Of a stretch of DNA of 64,000 nt, positions 33,854 through 43,499 are shown one piece after another. The notes under the pieces are model-generated. The model had not been told where the DNA came from. It saw nothing but the letters and a program-made list of their open reading frames with translations, and searched no databases. Within the stretch, counting starts at the first letter, position 1, and each line of letters opens with the position of its first letter. The stretch is from Undaria pinnatifida (taxonomy: Eukaryota; Sar; Phaeophyceae; Laminariales; Alariaceae), in the NCBI GenBank assembly GCA_012845835.1, contig JABAKD010000030.1, forward strand, positions 15,765,210 to 15,829,209. The letters are read 5' to 3'. The position numbers were made by a program, and so were the translations under genes.

Positions 33854-33980
33854 ACGACACTATAGCATGCTGTCAACAATACTATTAGACTACAATAAAG
33901 CGATAGATTTGCCGCAACGTCAGCCAACCATTCCATTGCGGGTTCATACCGCACAATTAATACAACACGAAGAACACTGG
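33854..33980 (-). repeat. Repeat A/B, copy A, part 2
   Basis: It continues copy A after the LINE insertion ('agcgatagatttgccgcaac', 'gtcagccaaccattccattg', 'caacacgaagaacactgga'), matching 38390-38515 of copy B. Confidence 0.75.
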
Positions 33981-34555
33981 ACTATCAGTTATATAAGATA
34001 AGAAAATGACTTTGACTTGAGATTTTTCAAGGCTCCTCTCGGGAATATTCCCACGGTACTTTTCCCGCGGTATTTCCACGGCAATGGGAAATGGGACCGG
34101 TCCCGTAATTAACCGCAATTCACGTACCCATCCAAACCGTACCCAAGCAAATGACCCCTTCCCATTCCCATCCAAATCGTACCCACGGACATCATATCCC
34201 GTTGTTCCCACCCAACCAAATCCCGTGGAAAATGTCGAATTCCCGTGGCCTTTGGTTCCCACCCAACCAAGTACCCTGCACATATTCAATTCCCCATACA
34301 TACCATACAAGTAAGTACGGGAACGCAAAACCAATTCCGATACGATGTATAGAAGTATGGATATGTTTGAAGTACTATGAATAGTACACACAGGTAGCTG
34401 AGAGGACTGCCCGCAATCTTCAGCGGTTGGTGGTCATGAGTTCGAGTCTCTCTCACTCTTTTTTTTTTCTCTTTCTTCGTTCTTTTGACTCTTAACTAAT
34501 AATATTGTTTATTGTTTTTGAACTGCTGAACTGTTTTTGGCGCAGATAGTATATT
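33981..34555. other. Unassigned; CCCAYCCAA-type repeat and a tRNA-like stretch
   Basis: From 34040 to 34280 variants of 'cccatccaaaccgtaccca' and 'cccacccaaccaaatcccgt' recur, akin to the regions near 4060 and 10180. At about 34393-34470, 'gtagctgagaggactg' and 'gagttcgagtctc' look like A and B boxes, followed by a T run at 34460. The T-arm pairing is poor and no acceptor stem is seen, so I do not call a tRNA gene. Confidence 0.4.
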
Positions 34556-35434
34556 ATAAAAAATGAAAATACACTCCAGCTGTGAGATCGAAGATTTCGT
34601 CGAAACTCATCTTTGCAAGCTGTGTGTGATACTCCGATCGCGCGCATTACGAGTTGTGTGTCCTCATTAAGGATATATAGCTCGGCGACTCCCCTTACAA
34701 CTACAGTGTAGCTATCAGGGTCAACCGGGTGATTTTAGTCAGTCTGTGCGCGGAAACTATAAAACCCGTTTCTGAGGGGGACAAAATCTGACAGCTGTGG
34801 AGGGAAATGTATCCTTTTATCAAGTGAATCTTGTAAGTCGAATAACCGGTGAGGGGGGGGGCGGAGTTTTGAAGGACGTGGGGGCCTGGTTTTGATCAAA
34901 AGCGAGCGGGTTTGGAGGGGGGGGTGGGGGGGGGGGAAAGGGGGGGGGGGCAATTTGTGCATGTAAGCTATAAATCCTTTCAAGGGGATAAATCTGACGG
35001 TTTTGGCACCAACTTATTATTGGGGGGGGGGGGGGGGTGGGCGGGGGTGGGGCGTGTGGGGCAGCTCAATATGTGCGTGGAAACCATACATTATTTTGAG
35101 GGATAAATGTGACGGTTTTGGAAATAATGCATCAGTTTATCATGTATATCCTGGGGTAACTCGTACAATCAGTGAGTAGAGAGAGGGTGGAGTGTTCGAG
35201 GGGGTGGGGTTGGGACGGGTTGGGGGGGGGGGGGGGGGAGGTGGGGGATGGGGGCGGGGGGGGCGGGGGGGGGGGGGGGGGGGGCGGGGGGAGGGGGCGT
35301 GGTGGGGCGGGGGGGGGAGGGGGGGGAAAGGAAGGGTTTTAGGTGAGGGGTTCGTTATACGTGTGGTGCTAGGTCTAGGCGATGGTGCGGGTGATGGGGA
35401 AGAAGGGGGCGTTCGGGGCGGGGGGGGGGGGATG
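34556..35434 (-). repeat. Family R copy 11 (G-rich orientation)
   Basis: It starts 'tataaaaaatgaaaatacac' and runs through two G-rich blocks, the second almost pure G (35220-35330), up to 'ggcgttcggggcgggggg'. It joins copy 12 in opposite orientation. Confidence 0.9.
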
Positions 35435-35692
35435 ATGCATTTCCTTCCACAGCTGTCAGATTTTGTCCCCCTCAGAAACGGGTTTTATAGTTTCCGCGCA
35501 CAGACTGCCTAACATCAACTTGTTGACCCTGATAGCTGCACTGTAGTTGCACGGGGAGTCGCCGACCTATATCCTTAATGAGGGCACACAACCCGTAATA
35601 CGCGCGATCGGAGTATCACACACAGCTTGCAAATATGGGTTTCGACAAAATCTTCGATCCCACAGCTGGAGTGTATTTTAATTTTTATAATA
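35435..35692 (+). repeat. Family R copy 12 (short, C-rich orientation)
   Basis: It consists only of the terminal module, from 'gatgcatttccttccacagc' to 'ctggagtgtattttaatttt'. With copy 11 it forms a unit that has an R 3' end at each side and joined 5' ends in the middle. Confidence 0.9.
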
Positions 35693-36404
35693 TAGCGTAC
35701 GGGCGGTACTGTATAATGTGGTTTAGCTCTATATGTTTGCGTAGTGTGCGTTGTCGCCGGTAATCTAGTATTCTTCGTCTCGCAGATAAGTGTGGTGCCT
35801 TGCAGTCTTCAAGTAATCGGGTAGTGACCAAGTTATTGGTTTTTCGAGGCGTAGTTCTGGAACTATCTCGTCGGCTTTTTTTGTCTTTTTTTTTGGTTTT
35901 TGGCGGCTGCGAGATTTCCGCTGTGAATCTCTTAAACAATTGAACAATTGCTTACTCGGTGGTTTCATGTTCTTCGTGTGATACGATGAAGAACGACTCA
36001 AAACACACTGCATATCGCTGTATGGGTGTTGTTTTGTTCCCATCCAACGTTCCCGTGCATTCCCGTGGTGGCTGGTTTTAGTACGGAACGTTCCCCAAGT
36101 GAAAAAACACAAATCTTTCACGAGAGGGTCCTTGGAATTTTTGTCACATCATCAAACATGGTTAAACCGTTTCTTTTTGTTATACTTGTAACTGATAGCA
36201 AAACATTTTGTTTTATGAATTCGGTTCCTCTATTACAATTTCATTTCCACGTGGGGTTGTCTAGTAACGACTCCTATTAATACTGAGACGTATAACACTG
36301 CTACTACTACTGTTATACGAGCACTAAACATATGGGAATAGGGTGTGGTTTCAGGTGGGCCTCCGGTCGCTCTTGCCGTGAGCAATTAAGCCTGCAGAAT
36401 AACA
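35693..36404. other. Unassigned
   Basis: No repeat family or gene recognised. A basic minus-strand frame at 35765-36121 (Lys/Arg-rich, KKKTKK) has no motif. Confidence 0.35.
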
Positions 36405-37946
36405 TAGATGCCAAGCGAAGTATGACTAACGAGGTAACGTAATTGAGCGCGTGTATACCAAGCGTTTTTTAAAAACAATAACGATTCGCATTTCTCCCTC
36501 TCGTGCTCAATGGCGGTGAGAGCGCATGGCCACATCACCTCGCATGTTGTATTTGGCAATAGTATCACTTTCGTATAATTAGCGATGTCAGAAAATATTG
36601 GTAACTATTAATACAAATATTCTATAAAATATTCTAGCTTTCGATCCATGTACAACAACCAATTATGAAGATTTAACACGTTATTTACTACACCTAAACA
36701 CTGGGTTGCATACTGCATCCAACATCACACCTTCTATAATAGTAAACATTACCAGGCAGATGATATAAAGGGATGTCTTCTCGCTACAATCGTCAGGTTT
36801 GTCCCCTTTGAGTATTTCTATTTTCCGCGCACATATTAAAATGTCCCGCCCCCCCGCCGCCCCCTCCCCTCTCCCTCCCCCGATCCCTCTTGTTCAACCC
36901 CCCCCCCAACCCTTCCCTCCCCCCCCCTCCCCCGATCCCTCCCCCCCCCCAACCCTTGTTTTTTTTTTCCGTCTAGTTCGCTCAAACGCCTCACTTACAA
37001 TCGAAATCGGCCAGAGTAATAAACACCTCTACGCAGTTGATATCACGTCATTATCTTTCTGACCATCCATGACGAAGTTTTCGTCCTTTCACCCCACCAC
37101 CCCTCCAACGCCCCCTCTTTTCCCTCCATCCGCACGATCACCTAGACCTAGCACCACGCGTATAACAAGCCCCGACATATCTTTGATCTCACAGCCGGAG
37201 TGTATTTGAATATTATATGTGGCCTAAAACTCCTAAAAAATCTCCCCCCCACCCCCCTTCTCGCTCTCCCTTGCTCAAACGCCCCACCTAGTATCGAAAT
37301 CCGCCAGATTAATGAACATTTCATGCACTGGATATCACCTCATTATCTTTCTAGAGCCATCCATTTTGCTGCTCCCCCCCCCCCCCCACCCCCCCCCCCC
37401 CCCCCCCCACCCCCCCCCCCCGCCCCGAACGCCCCTTCTTCTCCACCACCCGCACCATCGCCTAGACCTAACACCACACGTATAACAAACCCCTACATCT
37501 ATGCCACCTAAAGCCCTTCCCTTCCCCCCCCCCCCCCCCCTCCCCCCCCCCCCCCCCCCCCCCCGCCCCCACCCCCCACCTCCCACCCCCCTACCCCATC
37601 CCACCCCCAACCCCTCGAACACTCCGCCCTCTACTCACTGATTGCACGACTAACCCCAGGATATACATGATAAACTGATGCATTCTTTCCAAAACCGCCA
37701 CATTTATCCCCTTAAAATAAGGTATAGTTTCCACGCACAGATTGAGCTGCCCCACCCGCTCCCCCCCGCCCCAACCCCCCCCCTATGATAAACGGGTGCA
37801 TTTTTGTTTTTCTTCTTTTTTTTCCAAAACCATCAGATTTATCCCCTTAAAGGATTTATAGCTTCCACGCACAAATTGCCCGCCCGTCCGCCCCCCACCC
37901 AGTCCCCCTCCCCCCCCCCTCTCCCCCCCCCCTCCAACCCCGCTCG
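36405..37946 (+). repeat. Family R copy 13, 3'-truncated at repeat B
   Basis: It begins 'agatgccaagcgaagtatga', parallel to the middle of copies 10 and 18. It passes through three C-rich blocks and stops abruptly at 'ctccaaccccgctcg', where repeat B starts. The usual terminal module is missing, so either a deletion or the arrival of B removed it. Confidence 0.85.
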
Positions 37947-38515
37947 ACGCACCCCTTTGGAGACGGAGCACCGTTCCTGCCCCTAATAGAGACACCTCCA
38001 ACGTTTGGGCGATCGCATTATTACGCCTTTTCCATATATTACGGCAGGTGAATGTTTTGCTTATCCCATCCCCGTCCTGTTTCGCCGTGTGTGTCCACCA
38101 TCTACGTCCTACGAGGTAGGATGATAGCGATTGTGTTCGAGCTACTCTCCAGTCTACCAAACCCTTCTGTGTCGCACTCGTCTAATGTCTTCATCTCCTC
38201 CTCCAAGGCATCCCGTTCCTCCTTGCGTATTTCACATTCTCCTAAAAGGTACGATGTGAGTCCTACTCTCTATTGTTCTGTGCCACACGGAAATATTCAC
38301 ACAATCACTTTATACCAAGGTTAAGATAAAAGGGTTGTCCCCTTTTTCTTTCACCTCAACCGGATTTGAGCCATTCGCACGAGTGACTCTGTAGCATGCT
38401 GGCAACAATAATAATAGTTAAAGCGATAGATTTGACGCATCGTCAGCCAACCATTCTATTTCGGGTTTATACCGCAAAATAATTACAACACGAAGAACAC
38501 TGGAGTACCTGTTAT
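37947..38515 (-). repeat. Repeat A/B, copy B, with coding block
   Basis: The minus strand is open from about 38269 to the stop at 38102-38104: RVGLTSYLLGECEIRKEERD, then ALEEEMKTLDECDTEGFGRL, then ESSSNTIAII. A second frame further down gives RRWWTHTAKQDGDGISKTFT and LEVSLLGAGTVLRLQRGA. Copy A shows the same residues, with the first break elsewhere. The family is unidentified. Conservation of the reading rather than only of the DNA suggests a former transposon protein. Confidence 0.6.
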
Positions 38516-38618
38516 ACAAGGTCGGCCCTCATGCTCCGGGTAGAGCAGGGCAGCACTTCGAATAGTTCGACTCGGTCACCACACATCATCACAGTCTGCG
38601 CGCGTACAACATGTAATG
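38516..38618. other. Short spacer with shared 'GGGCAGCACTTCGA' fragment
   Basis: 'gggtagagcagggcagcact' is the inverse of fragments at 21120 and 25305. Confidence 0.5.
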
Positions 38619-39768
38619 TAATAATGCCAATCCATCTAGCCATCCATGCCGTAGCTCCAACTCATCTCCCCCCCCCCCCCTTTGTTCCCCGCCCAGTTCG
38701 TTCAAACGCCCCACTTACAATCAAAGTCGGCCAGAGTAATAAACATTTCTAAGCAATTGATATCACGTCATTATCTGTATAGCCATCCATGACGTAGCTT
38801 TCATTAATTCCCCCCCCCCTCCTCCAACGCCCCCTCCTTCCCCACACCGCGCACGATCGCCTAGACCAAGCACCGCGCGTATAGCAAGCCCCTACATATA
38901 TGATTAATACGCGCGATCGGAGGATTACACACAATGTTGCGAACATCAGTGTTGACCAAATCCGTGATTCAAATATTATATGTGACCTAAACCTTATGAA
39001 CACCCCTCCCCCCCCTCCCCTCCTTTTTATTTATTTATTAATTTTTTCTTCGCTTTCTCTTGCTTAAACGCCTCACCTACTATCGAAATCCGCCAGAGTA
39101 ATAAACACTTCCACGCCCTGGATATCGCCTCGTTATCGTTTCAGAGCCGTCCATGCCGATGCTGCAATTCCCACCCACCCCCGCCCCCAACGCCCCCTTC
39201 TTCCCCACCACCCGCACCATCGCCTAGACCTAGCACCACGCGTATAGCAAACCCCTACATCTATGCGACCTAAATCCCTCCCCCCCCGCCCCCGCCCCCC
39301 CCCGCCACATTCTCCCCCCCCCCCCCCACAAGAAATATTTTTAGTTTCTACGCACAATTTGACCTGCCCCACCCGTCCCCTCCCCCCCCTCCTCCCCTCC
39401 CGCCCCCCTTTTGATCAAAATTAGGCCCCCGCGTCCTTAAAAAAACTCCGCCCCCCCCCTCACCGGTTATTCGACTTACAGGATTCACTTGATAAACGGA
39501 TGCATTTTCTTCCACAGCTGTCAGATGTTGTCCCCCTCAGAAACGAGTTTTACAGTTTTGGCGCACAGACGGCCTAACAACACCCTGTTGACCCTGATAG
39601 CTACACTGTAGTTGCAAGGGGAGTCGCCGACCTATATATCCTTAGTCTAGTGAAGACACACAACCCGTAATACGCGCGATCGGAGTATCACACACAGCTT
39701 GCAAATGTGAGTTTCGACAAAATACTCGATCTCACAGCTGGATTGTATTTTCATTTTTATAATAATGC
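38619..39768 (+). repeat. Family R copy 14, with 9-bp target-site duplication
   Basis: The body is 38628-39759, flanked by TAATAATGC at 38619-38627 and 39760-39768. It holds an internal degenerate 3' module (38901-38990) and the terminal one (39672-39750). Confidence 0.9.
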
Positions 39769-39812
39769 GAAGAGTTCGATAGAGACTAGCAATCATAACA
39801 ATGCACTAGTAT

Positions 39813-39899
39813 AAGACTAGACTAGACTAGACTAGACTAGACTAGACTAGACTAGACTAGACTAGACTAGACTAGACTAGACTAGACTAGACTAGACTA
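39813..39899 (+). repeat. (AGACT)n pentanucleotide array
   Basis: About 17 uninterrupted AGACT units. Confidence 0.97.
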
Positions 39900-40072
39900 A
39901 CAGCTACCGTTTTTTAAGTGAACCCGATTGCGAGCTTCATTCATCAGATTTCGATCGGATAAATCCGACCACGCGCGGATTGACCGTTCAGTCTGGCGAC
40001 GAAAAGTGTCGAGTGCTTTTCGTTTGATATTTGAACTCAATCAAGCATCCGGGGCCAGTGAGCTGACTTACC

Positions 40073-40859
40073 TGTTAAAGATATTAGGGCGTGAACACCT
40101 AAATCTCTGATTAATGTTCATCGCGCCACTGCTGTTGCCTGGGGCAGCAGTAGTTAGCACCAGTACTGCTATAGCAGAGGAGAGCAGGTAGCTGTAGCCG
40201 AGGGAAGCAGTACGTAGCACTACTGTAATCTGCTGTCAACAGGGAGCAGCAGTCACGATACGTAACGAAGTACCACTCGGTAGCTTCGGGATCGCGACGA
40301 GTCAAGAAGCAAGTTTACCCGAGCTACAACCGGCCAAAACTGGGATCGGCTAACCGCTATTCGTCGGCCAACGTAGGTAGTACTGGTTCTGCCAATAGCG
40401 TGTTGCAGTAGCTGAGCACAACAGTAGCATCGGTGATGTTGTAGGCAGCAATGGAAAAACACGGTGCGTTACGTTACGGTTCGACTAAGGTGCGGCGTAA
40501 CTACGAGGACCCCGACGAGTTGTGTTTCGTTGTTGTTTGTTTGTTTTTGTACACGGGGTCCTTCAAGTACTATTGTTGTAGCAAAAGAAGGAGCGGGGTC
40601 TGAGTACGTAGCTACGAGAGAGAGAGCGCGGGCGTGCCCCACCCTCTCTCACTCCTCTCACCACCACCTCTAGACTCAGATGTCTATTGTTCTCTAAGTT
40701 TGATTGCCCAACAAGCGGCCCTTCTACAAAACATCACTCTTCTGGGGTTTTATCATCGGTGGATCATCTTCGTCCAACAAACACCAGCATGGCAGCATGC
40801 TGCTGCCTGTGCCCGCCTGTGCGACCACCTGTCAAGAGTGTAACAACTATACCTGAATA
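40073..40859 (+). repeat. 5' LTR
   Basis: It begins TGTTAAAGATATTAGGGCG and ends TAACAACTATACCTGAATA. Differences from the 3' LTR are single substitutions near 40612, 40689, 40771 and 40837. Confidence 0.95.
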
Positions 40860-40876
40860 GGTTATGAGCTTCGGTC
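40860..40876 (+). promoter_or_regulatory. Primer-binding site, possible half-tRNA-Met type
   Basis: Immediately after the 5' LTR is GGTTATGAGCTTCGGTC. Its reverse complement contains CTCATAA, which is a methionine tRNA anticodon loop (CAT anticodon in a seven-base loop). Drosophila copia is known to prime from an internally cleaved initiator tRNA-Met at GGTTATGGGCC, so this site fits the same mode. The host tRNA is not in the window, so the match is inferred. Confidence 0.55.
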
Positions 40877-40969
40877 TACAGCAAGGAGCACACATCTAAG
40901 GATTTCCAAGACGACGTCCACGAGGGATCCTAACTGAGAGCTGGCCTGGGCAAGGGTTGAAATCGAAAA

Positions 40970-40988
40970 AAAAAAAAAAAAAAAAAAA
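40970..40988 (+). repeat. Poly-A run in the leader of the LTR element
   Basis: About 20 consecutive A residues lie between the primer site and the tandem duplication. Confidence 0.9.
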
Positions 40989-41068
40989 CAAGTGAGTTTA
41001 CGTCAACACTGCACGACTACGTACGAGCACGAGTACGAGTAAGGCATCTGCAAATCAGTGTACTGCAC

Positions 41069-41380
41069 GTCAGGATAGCAACACATAGCGCGTCGGTTCA
41101 CTCTGTCGGGGCGTGCGTGTGGTTGCGCTTGCGATTTTACTAGGTCGAGTGTCACAGTATCTGGTGACAACAGTTTACTCGGGCTGGTAGGAACTGCACT
41201 ACATCAAAACGTCGGCTCGTCATCGTCAGGATAGCAGTGCATAGCGCGTCGATTCATACTGTGTCGGGGCGTGTGTGTGGTTGCGTTTGCGATCCTATCG
41301 GGTCGAGTGATAAAACATCTGGTAACGACAGGTGGCTCGGGGCGATAGAAATTGCACTACATCCAAACGTCCGCTACTAA
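41069..41380 (+). repeat. 156-bp tandem duplication in the leader
   Basis: 'gtcaggatagca' begins at 41069 and 41225. Both copies continue 'catagcgcgtcg', 'gtcggggcgtg', 'gtgtggttgcg', 'gggtcgagtg' or the like, and 'aactgcactacatc'. The copies are diverged, so the duplication is older than the insertion of this copy. Confidence 0.85.
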
Positions 41381-41469
41381 CAACTGCAGCGACAGACCGC
41401 GAAAGGCGTAATTGCGGCTAACGCCAACACCAACTGTAGCAAGGGAAAATACCTAGAGAAGGCTAATCA

Positions 41470-41975
41470 CCAGTTGAAGGCGAATTTGAAAATAAACCCG
41501 CAATATACTGCTGCGGTAAACGAAGAGAGTCAAAGCTAATCACAGCTGAAGGCGAATTCGAGAAAAAACCCGCAATGTACTGTCGCGGTAAAGAAGAGAG
41601 TCCACGCTTATCACAGTGGGAGGCGAATTCGATAACAAACCCGTAACAGACTGTTGCGATAAAAGAAGAGAGCCCAAGCTAATCACAGTGGGAGGCGAAT
41701 TCGGAAGCAAACCCGTAATATACTGTTGCGGTAAAAGAAGAGAGTCCAAGCTAATCACAGTGGGAGGCGAATTCGAAAATAAACCCGTAACAGACTGTTG
41801 CGGTAAAAGAAGAGAGCCCAAGCTAATCACAGTGGGAGGCGAATTCGGAAGCAAACCCGTACTACTACACTGTTGCGGTAAAAGAAGAGAGTCCAAGCTG
41901 ATCACAGTGGGAGGCGAATTCGAAAATAAATCCGTAATATGCTGTTGCGGTAAAAGAAGAAAGCGAAAATATACC
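41470..41975 (+). repeat. 72-bp tandem array inside the LTR element
   Basis: About seven units of 'aatcacagtgggaggcgaat' ... 'aaacccgtaa' ... 'tgttgcggtaaaagaagaga' are present. Unit starts (tcacag) are at 41611, 41683, 41755, 41827 and 41902. The spacing is 72 bp with one 75-bp unit, so the reading frame is kept. The 41540-41610 unit has one A fewer in its 'gtaaaag' run and falls out of frame. Units alternate between two sequence types. Confidence 0.93.
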
Positions 41976-42416
41976 CGCAACATAATACCGTTGCGGTGTA
42001 AAAAAAAAAAAAAAGAAAAAAAAAAAAAAGAAAGAAGTAACAACAACCAAAAGGAGGATGGAAAACTCCAGCGAAGTAAGATTGGTAGCCAAACGCTTCC
42101 CTCGTTCGATGGCGAGAACGAGCGCGCATACCGCGGCTGGGAGGTACGGGTCCAGGTCCACTTCAGCGAATCGACCTCTCCTGTCCACAACATACTCACG
42201 GGACAGGAAGAGCACATCTCGGCAGTCGGCAGCAACCTGGTTCGAGTGGTAGCGCAGCAACACCAACGCTTACATTGCCCTCTTACTATCTACGAACGGG
42301 GGAGATACAGCTGCGACGCTGGCGCTGTTTCGCTTGACCCCCGACGACTGAAAAGCCGTTCGAAGGGGGAGAAAAGGATGAAATTTCGAACAACTTTCCA
42401 GACGTCATGCAGCTAA
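41592..42416 (+). CDS. Repeat-bearing, gag-like ORF of the LTR element
   Basis: The open frame is 275 codons and follows a TAA at 41589-41591; no early ATG is present, only GTG at 41616. The first part is five 24-25-residue repeats of the form GGEF-x-x-KPV-x-x-CCGKRRE-x-KLITV. A Lys-rich segment comes from a poly-A run (42000-42030). Next is [20 protein letters not shown] and then VHF. That last stretch resembles the 'LP-x-F-x-G-x-N-Y-x-x-W-x-x-x-m' start of copia gag, which would place the capsid region here. The frame stops shortly afterwards. A role in particle assembly is possible but unproven; the frame may also be broken by slippage in the A run. The minus-strand frames across the array are shadows. 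Confidence 0.4.
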   Translation, partial: RRESTLITVGGEFDNKPVTDCCDKRREPKLITVGGEFGSKPVIYCCGKRRESKLITVGGEFENKPVTDCCGKRREPKLITVGGEFGSKPVLLHCCGKRRESKLITVGGEFENKSVICCCGKRRKRKYTRNIIPLRCKKKKKEKKKKERSNNNQKEDGKLQRSKIGSQTLPSFDGENERAYRGWEVRVQVHFSESTSPVHNILTGQEEHISAVGSNLVRVVAQQHQRLHCPLTIYERGRYSCDAGAVSLDPRRLKSRSKGEKRMKFRTTFQTSCS

Positions 42417-42479
42417 CTACCGGAGGCGGTCCATTGGAGAGCAGCGTCGACAAGGGGATCGGAGCCTGGAACAGTTCTA

Positions 42480-42960
42480 CAGCCTAGGTACATGTTCTTC
42501 AGCGGGAACTACTACTGCTGAGATTACCGCAACTACTCCGCGTTTTACGTATACTACTACTCGATCAAGACACGGAGCAAGCGTCGTCGTCACCACCACC
42601 ATCATCATCATCGTCATCATCGGCATCATTGTCATCACAAACCGAGTGTACAGCAACGACTGGTACAGCAACGACTGGTACAGCAACGACTGGTACAGCA
42701 ACGACTGGCACAGCAACGACTGGCACAGCAACGACTGGCACAGCAACGACTGGTACAATAGCGACTGGTACAGCAACGACTGGTACACCAACAACTCGTA
42801 CAGCAACGACTGGTACACCAACGACTGGTTTGGTACAGCAACGACTCGTACGGCAAGGGCCGGAATACAGCAACGACTGGTACTACAACAACGCCTACTC
42901 CTACAGCATCGTCTACTACTACTATAGCACCGACAGGTTCTACCACTACTGACTACACAT
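42480..42960 (+). repeat. 15-bp minisatellite (TGGTACAGCAACGAC)n and CAT-rich tract
   Basis: From about 42645 to 42880 the unit 'tggtacagcaacgac' is repeated about fifteen times with small changes. It is preceded by a CAC/CAT-rich stretch at 42590-42635. Since the period is a multiple of three, all frames stay open (Thr/Ala/Gly on plus, Val/Ala/Pro on minus), so the long frames here say nothing about coding. Confidence 0.95.
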
Positions 42961-43130
42961 CGCACATCAACGTCAACAACGACGCGGCGTACGGCCAAAC
43001 AACTCCCATTGTGGAACCCCGCAACCCGGTGATGGACGAGATCCTGATAAAAATCTGTGGAATAACTCAAGCGGATGTGCTGACCAAAGAAGAAACGCCA
43101 GGAGCACCGGCAGACAACGTCGGCGGGTAG

Positions 43131-43478
43131 GAATCAGCGACAGCCGACGGCGGCGGATCTCAGCCGGCAGCAGGTGGTAGAAGCGGGCAGAAAGGGAGAC
43201 CCGCTGGAAGGATGGCTTCCAACTCAGAGGGAGCGGCACCTCAGGACCAGGTGGCACCAATAGTAACAAGAATCGGGAGCAGGGCTACTTCAGCGATAAT
43301 AACGACTGTCGTCATCACCCAGGAGGACTACACTTCCCGGAGACTGCTCGTGAAGAACGGCATGCATGACTGCACGGCGTTGGAGACGCCAGAATACGGA
43401 GAGGAGCTGGCCCTGATGCAACTGGGGTATCAACCCGGACGACGGGAAACACCTTCATCACAACACCATCAACATTGA
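43131..43478 (+). CDS. Short ORF of the LTR element, unknown
   Basis: A 115-residue open frame follows a TAG at 43128-43130. It includes TRIGSRATSAIITTVVITQE and DYTSRRLLVKNGMHDCTALE, then ETPEYGEELALMQLGYQPGR. It has protein-like composition, but I recognise no gag, protease, integrase or reverse transcriptase signature. The preceding frame (42955-43127) also looks protein-like (PVMDEILIKICGITQADVLT). It may be the decayed remainder of an original gag or a captured sequence. Confidence 0.3.
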   Translation, partial: ESATADGGGSQPAAGGRSGQKGRPAGRMASNSEGAAPQDQVAPIVTRIGSRATSAIITTVVITQEDYTSRRLLVKNGMHDCTALETPEYGEELALMQLGYQPGRRETPSSQHHQH

Positions 43479-43499
43479 AAGGGGTTGTCTAGACACTGC

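Noticed and set aside
34393..34475. A tRNA gene
   Set aside because: The T arm pairs poorly and no acceptor stem can be formed.
40073..40845. A 773-bp LTR ending at TGTAACA
   Set aside because: Identity between the two LTRs continues 14 bases further to CCTGAATA, and the TTACC duplication abuts that later end.
41540..42235. 231-codon minus-strand frame rich in LLLPQQ
   Set aside because: Shadow of the 72-bp tandem array; the period is a multiple of three, so all frames stay open.
42477..43070. 197-codon minus-strand frame with Val/Ala/Pro and Ser/Arg/Cys repeats
   Set aside because: Produced by the 15-bp minisatellite.
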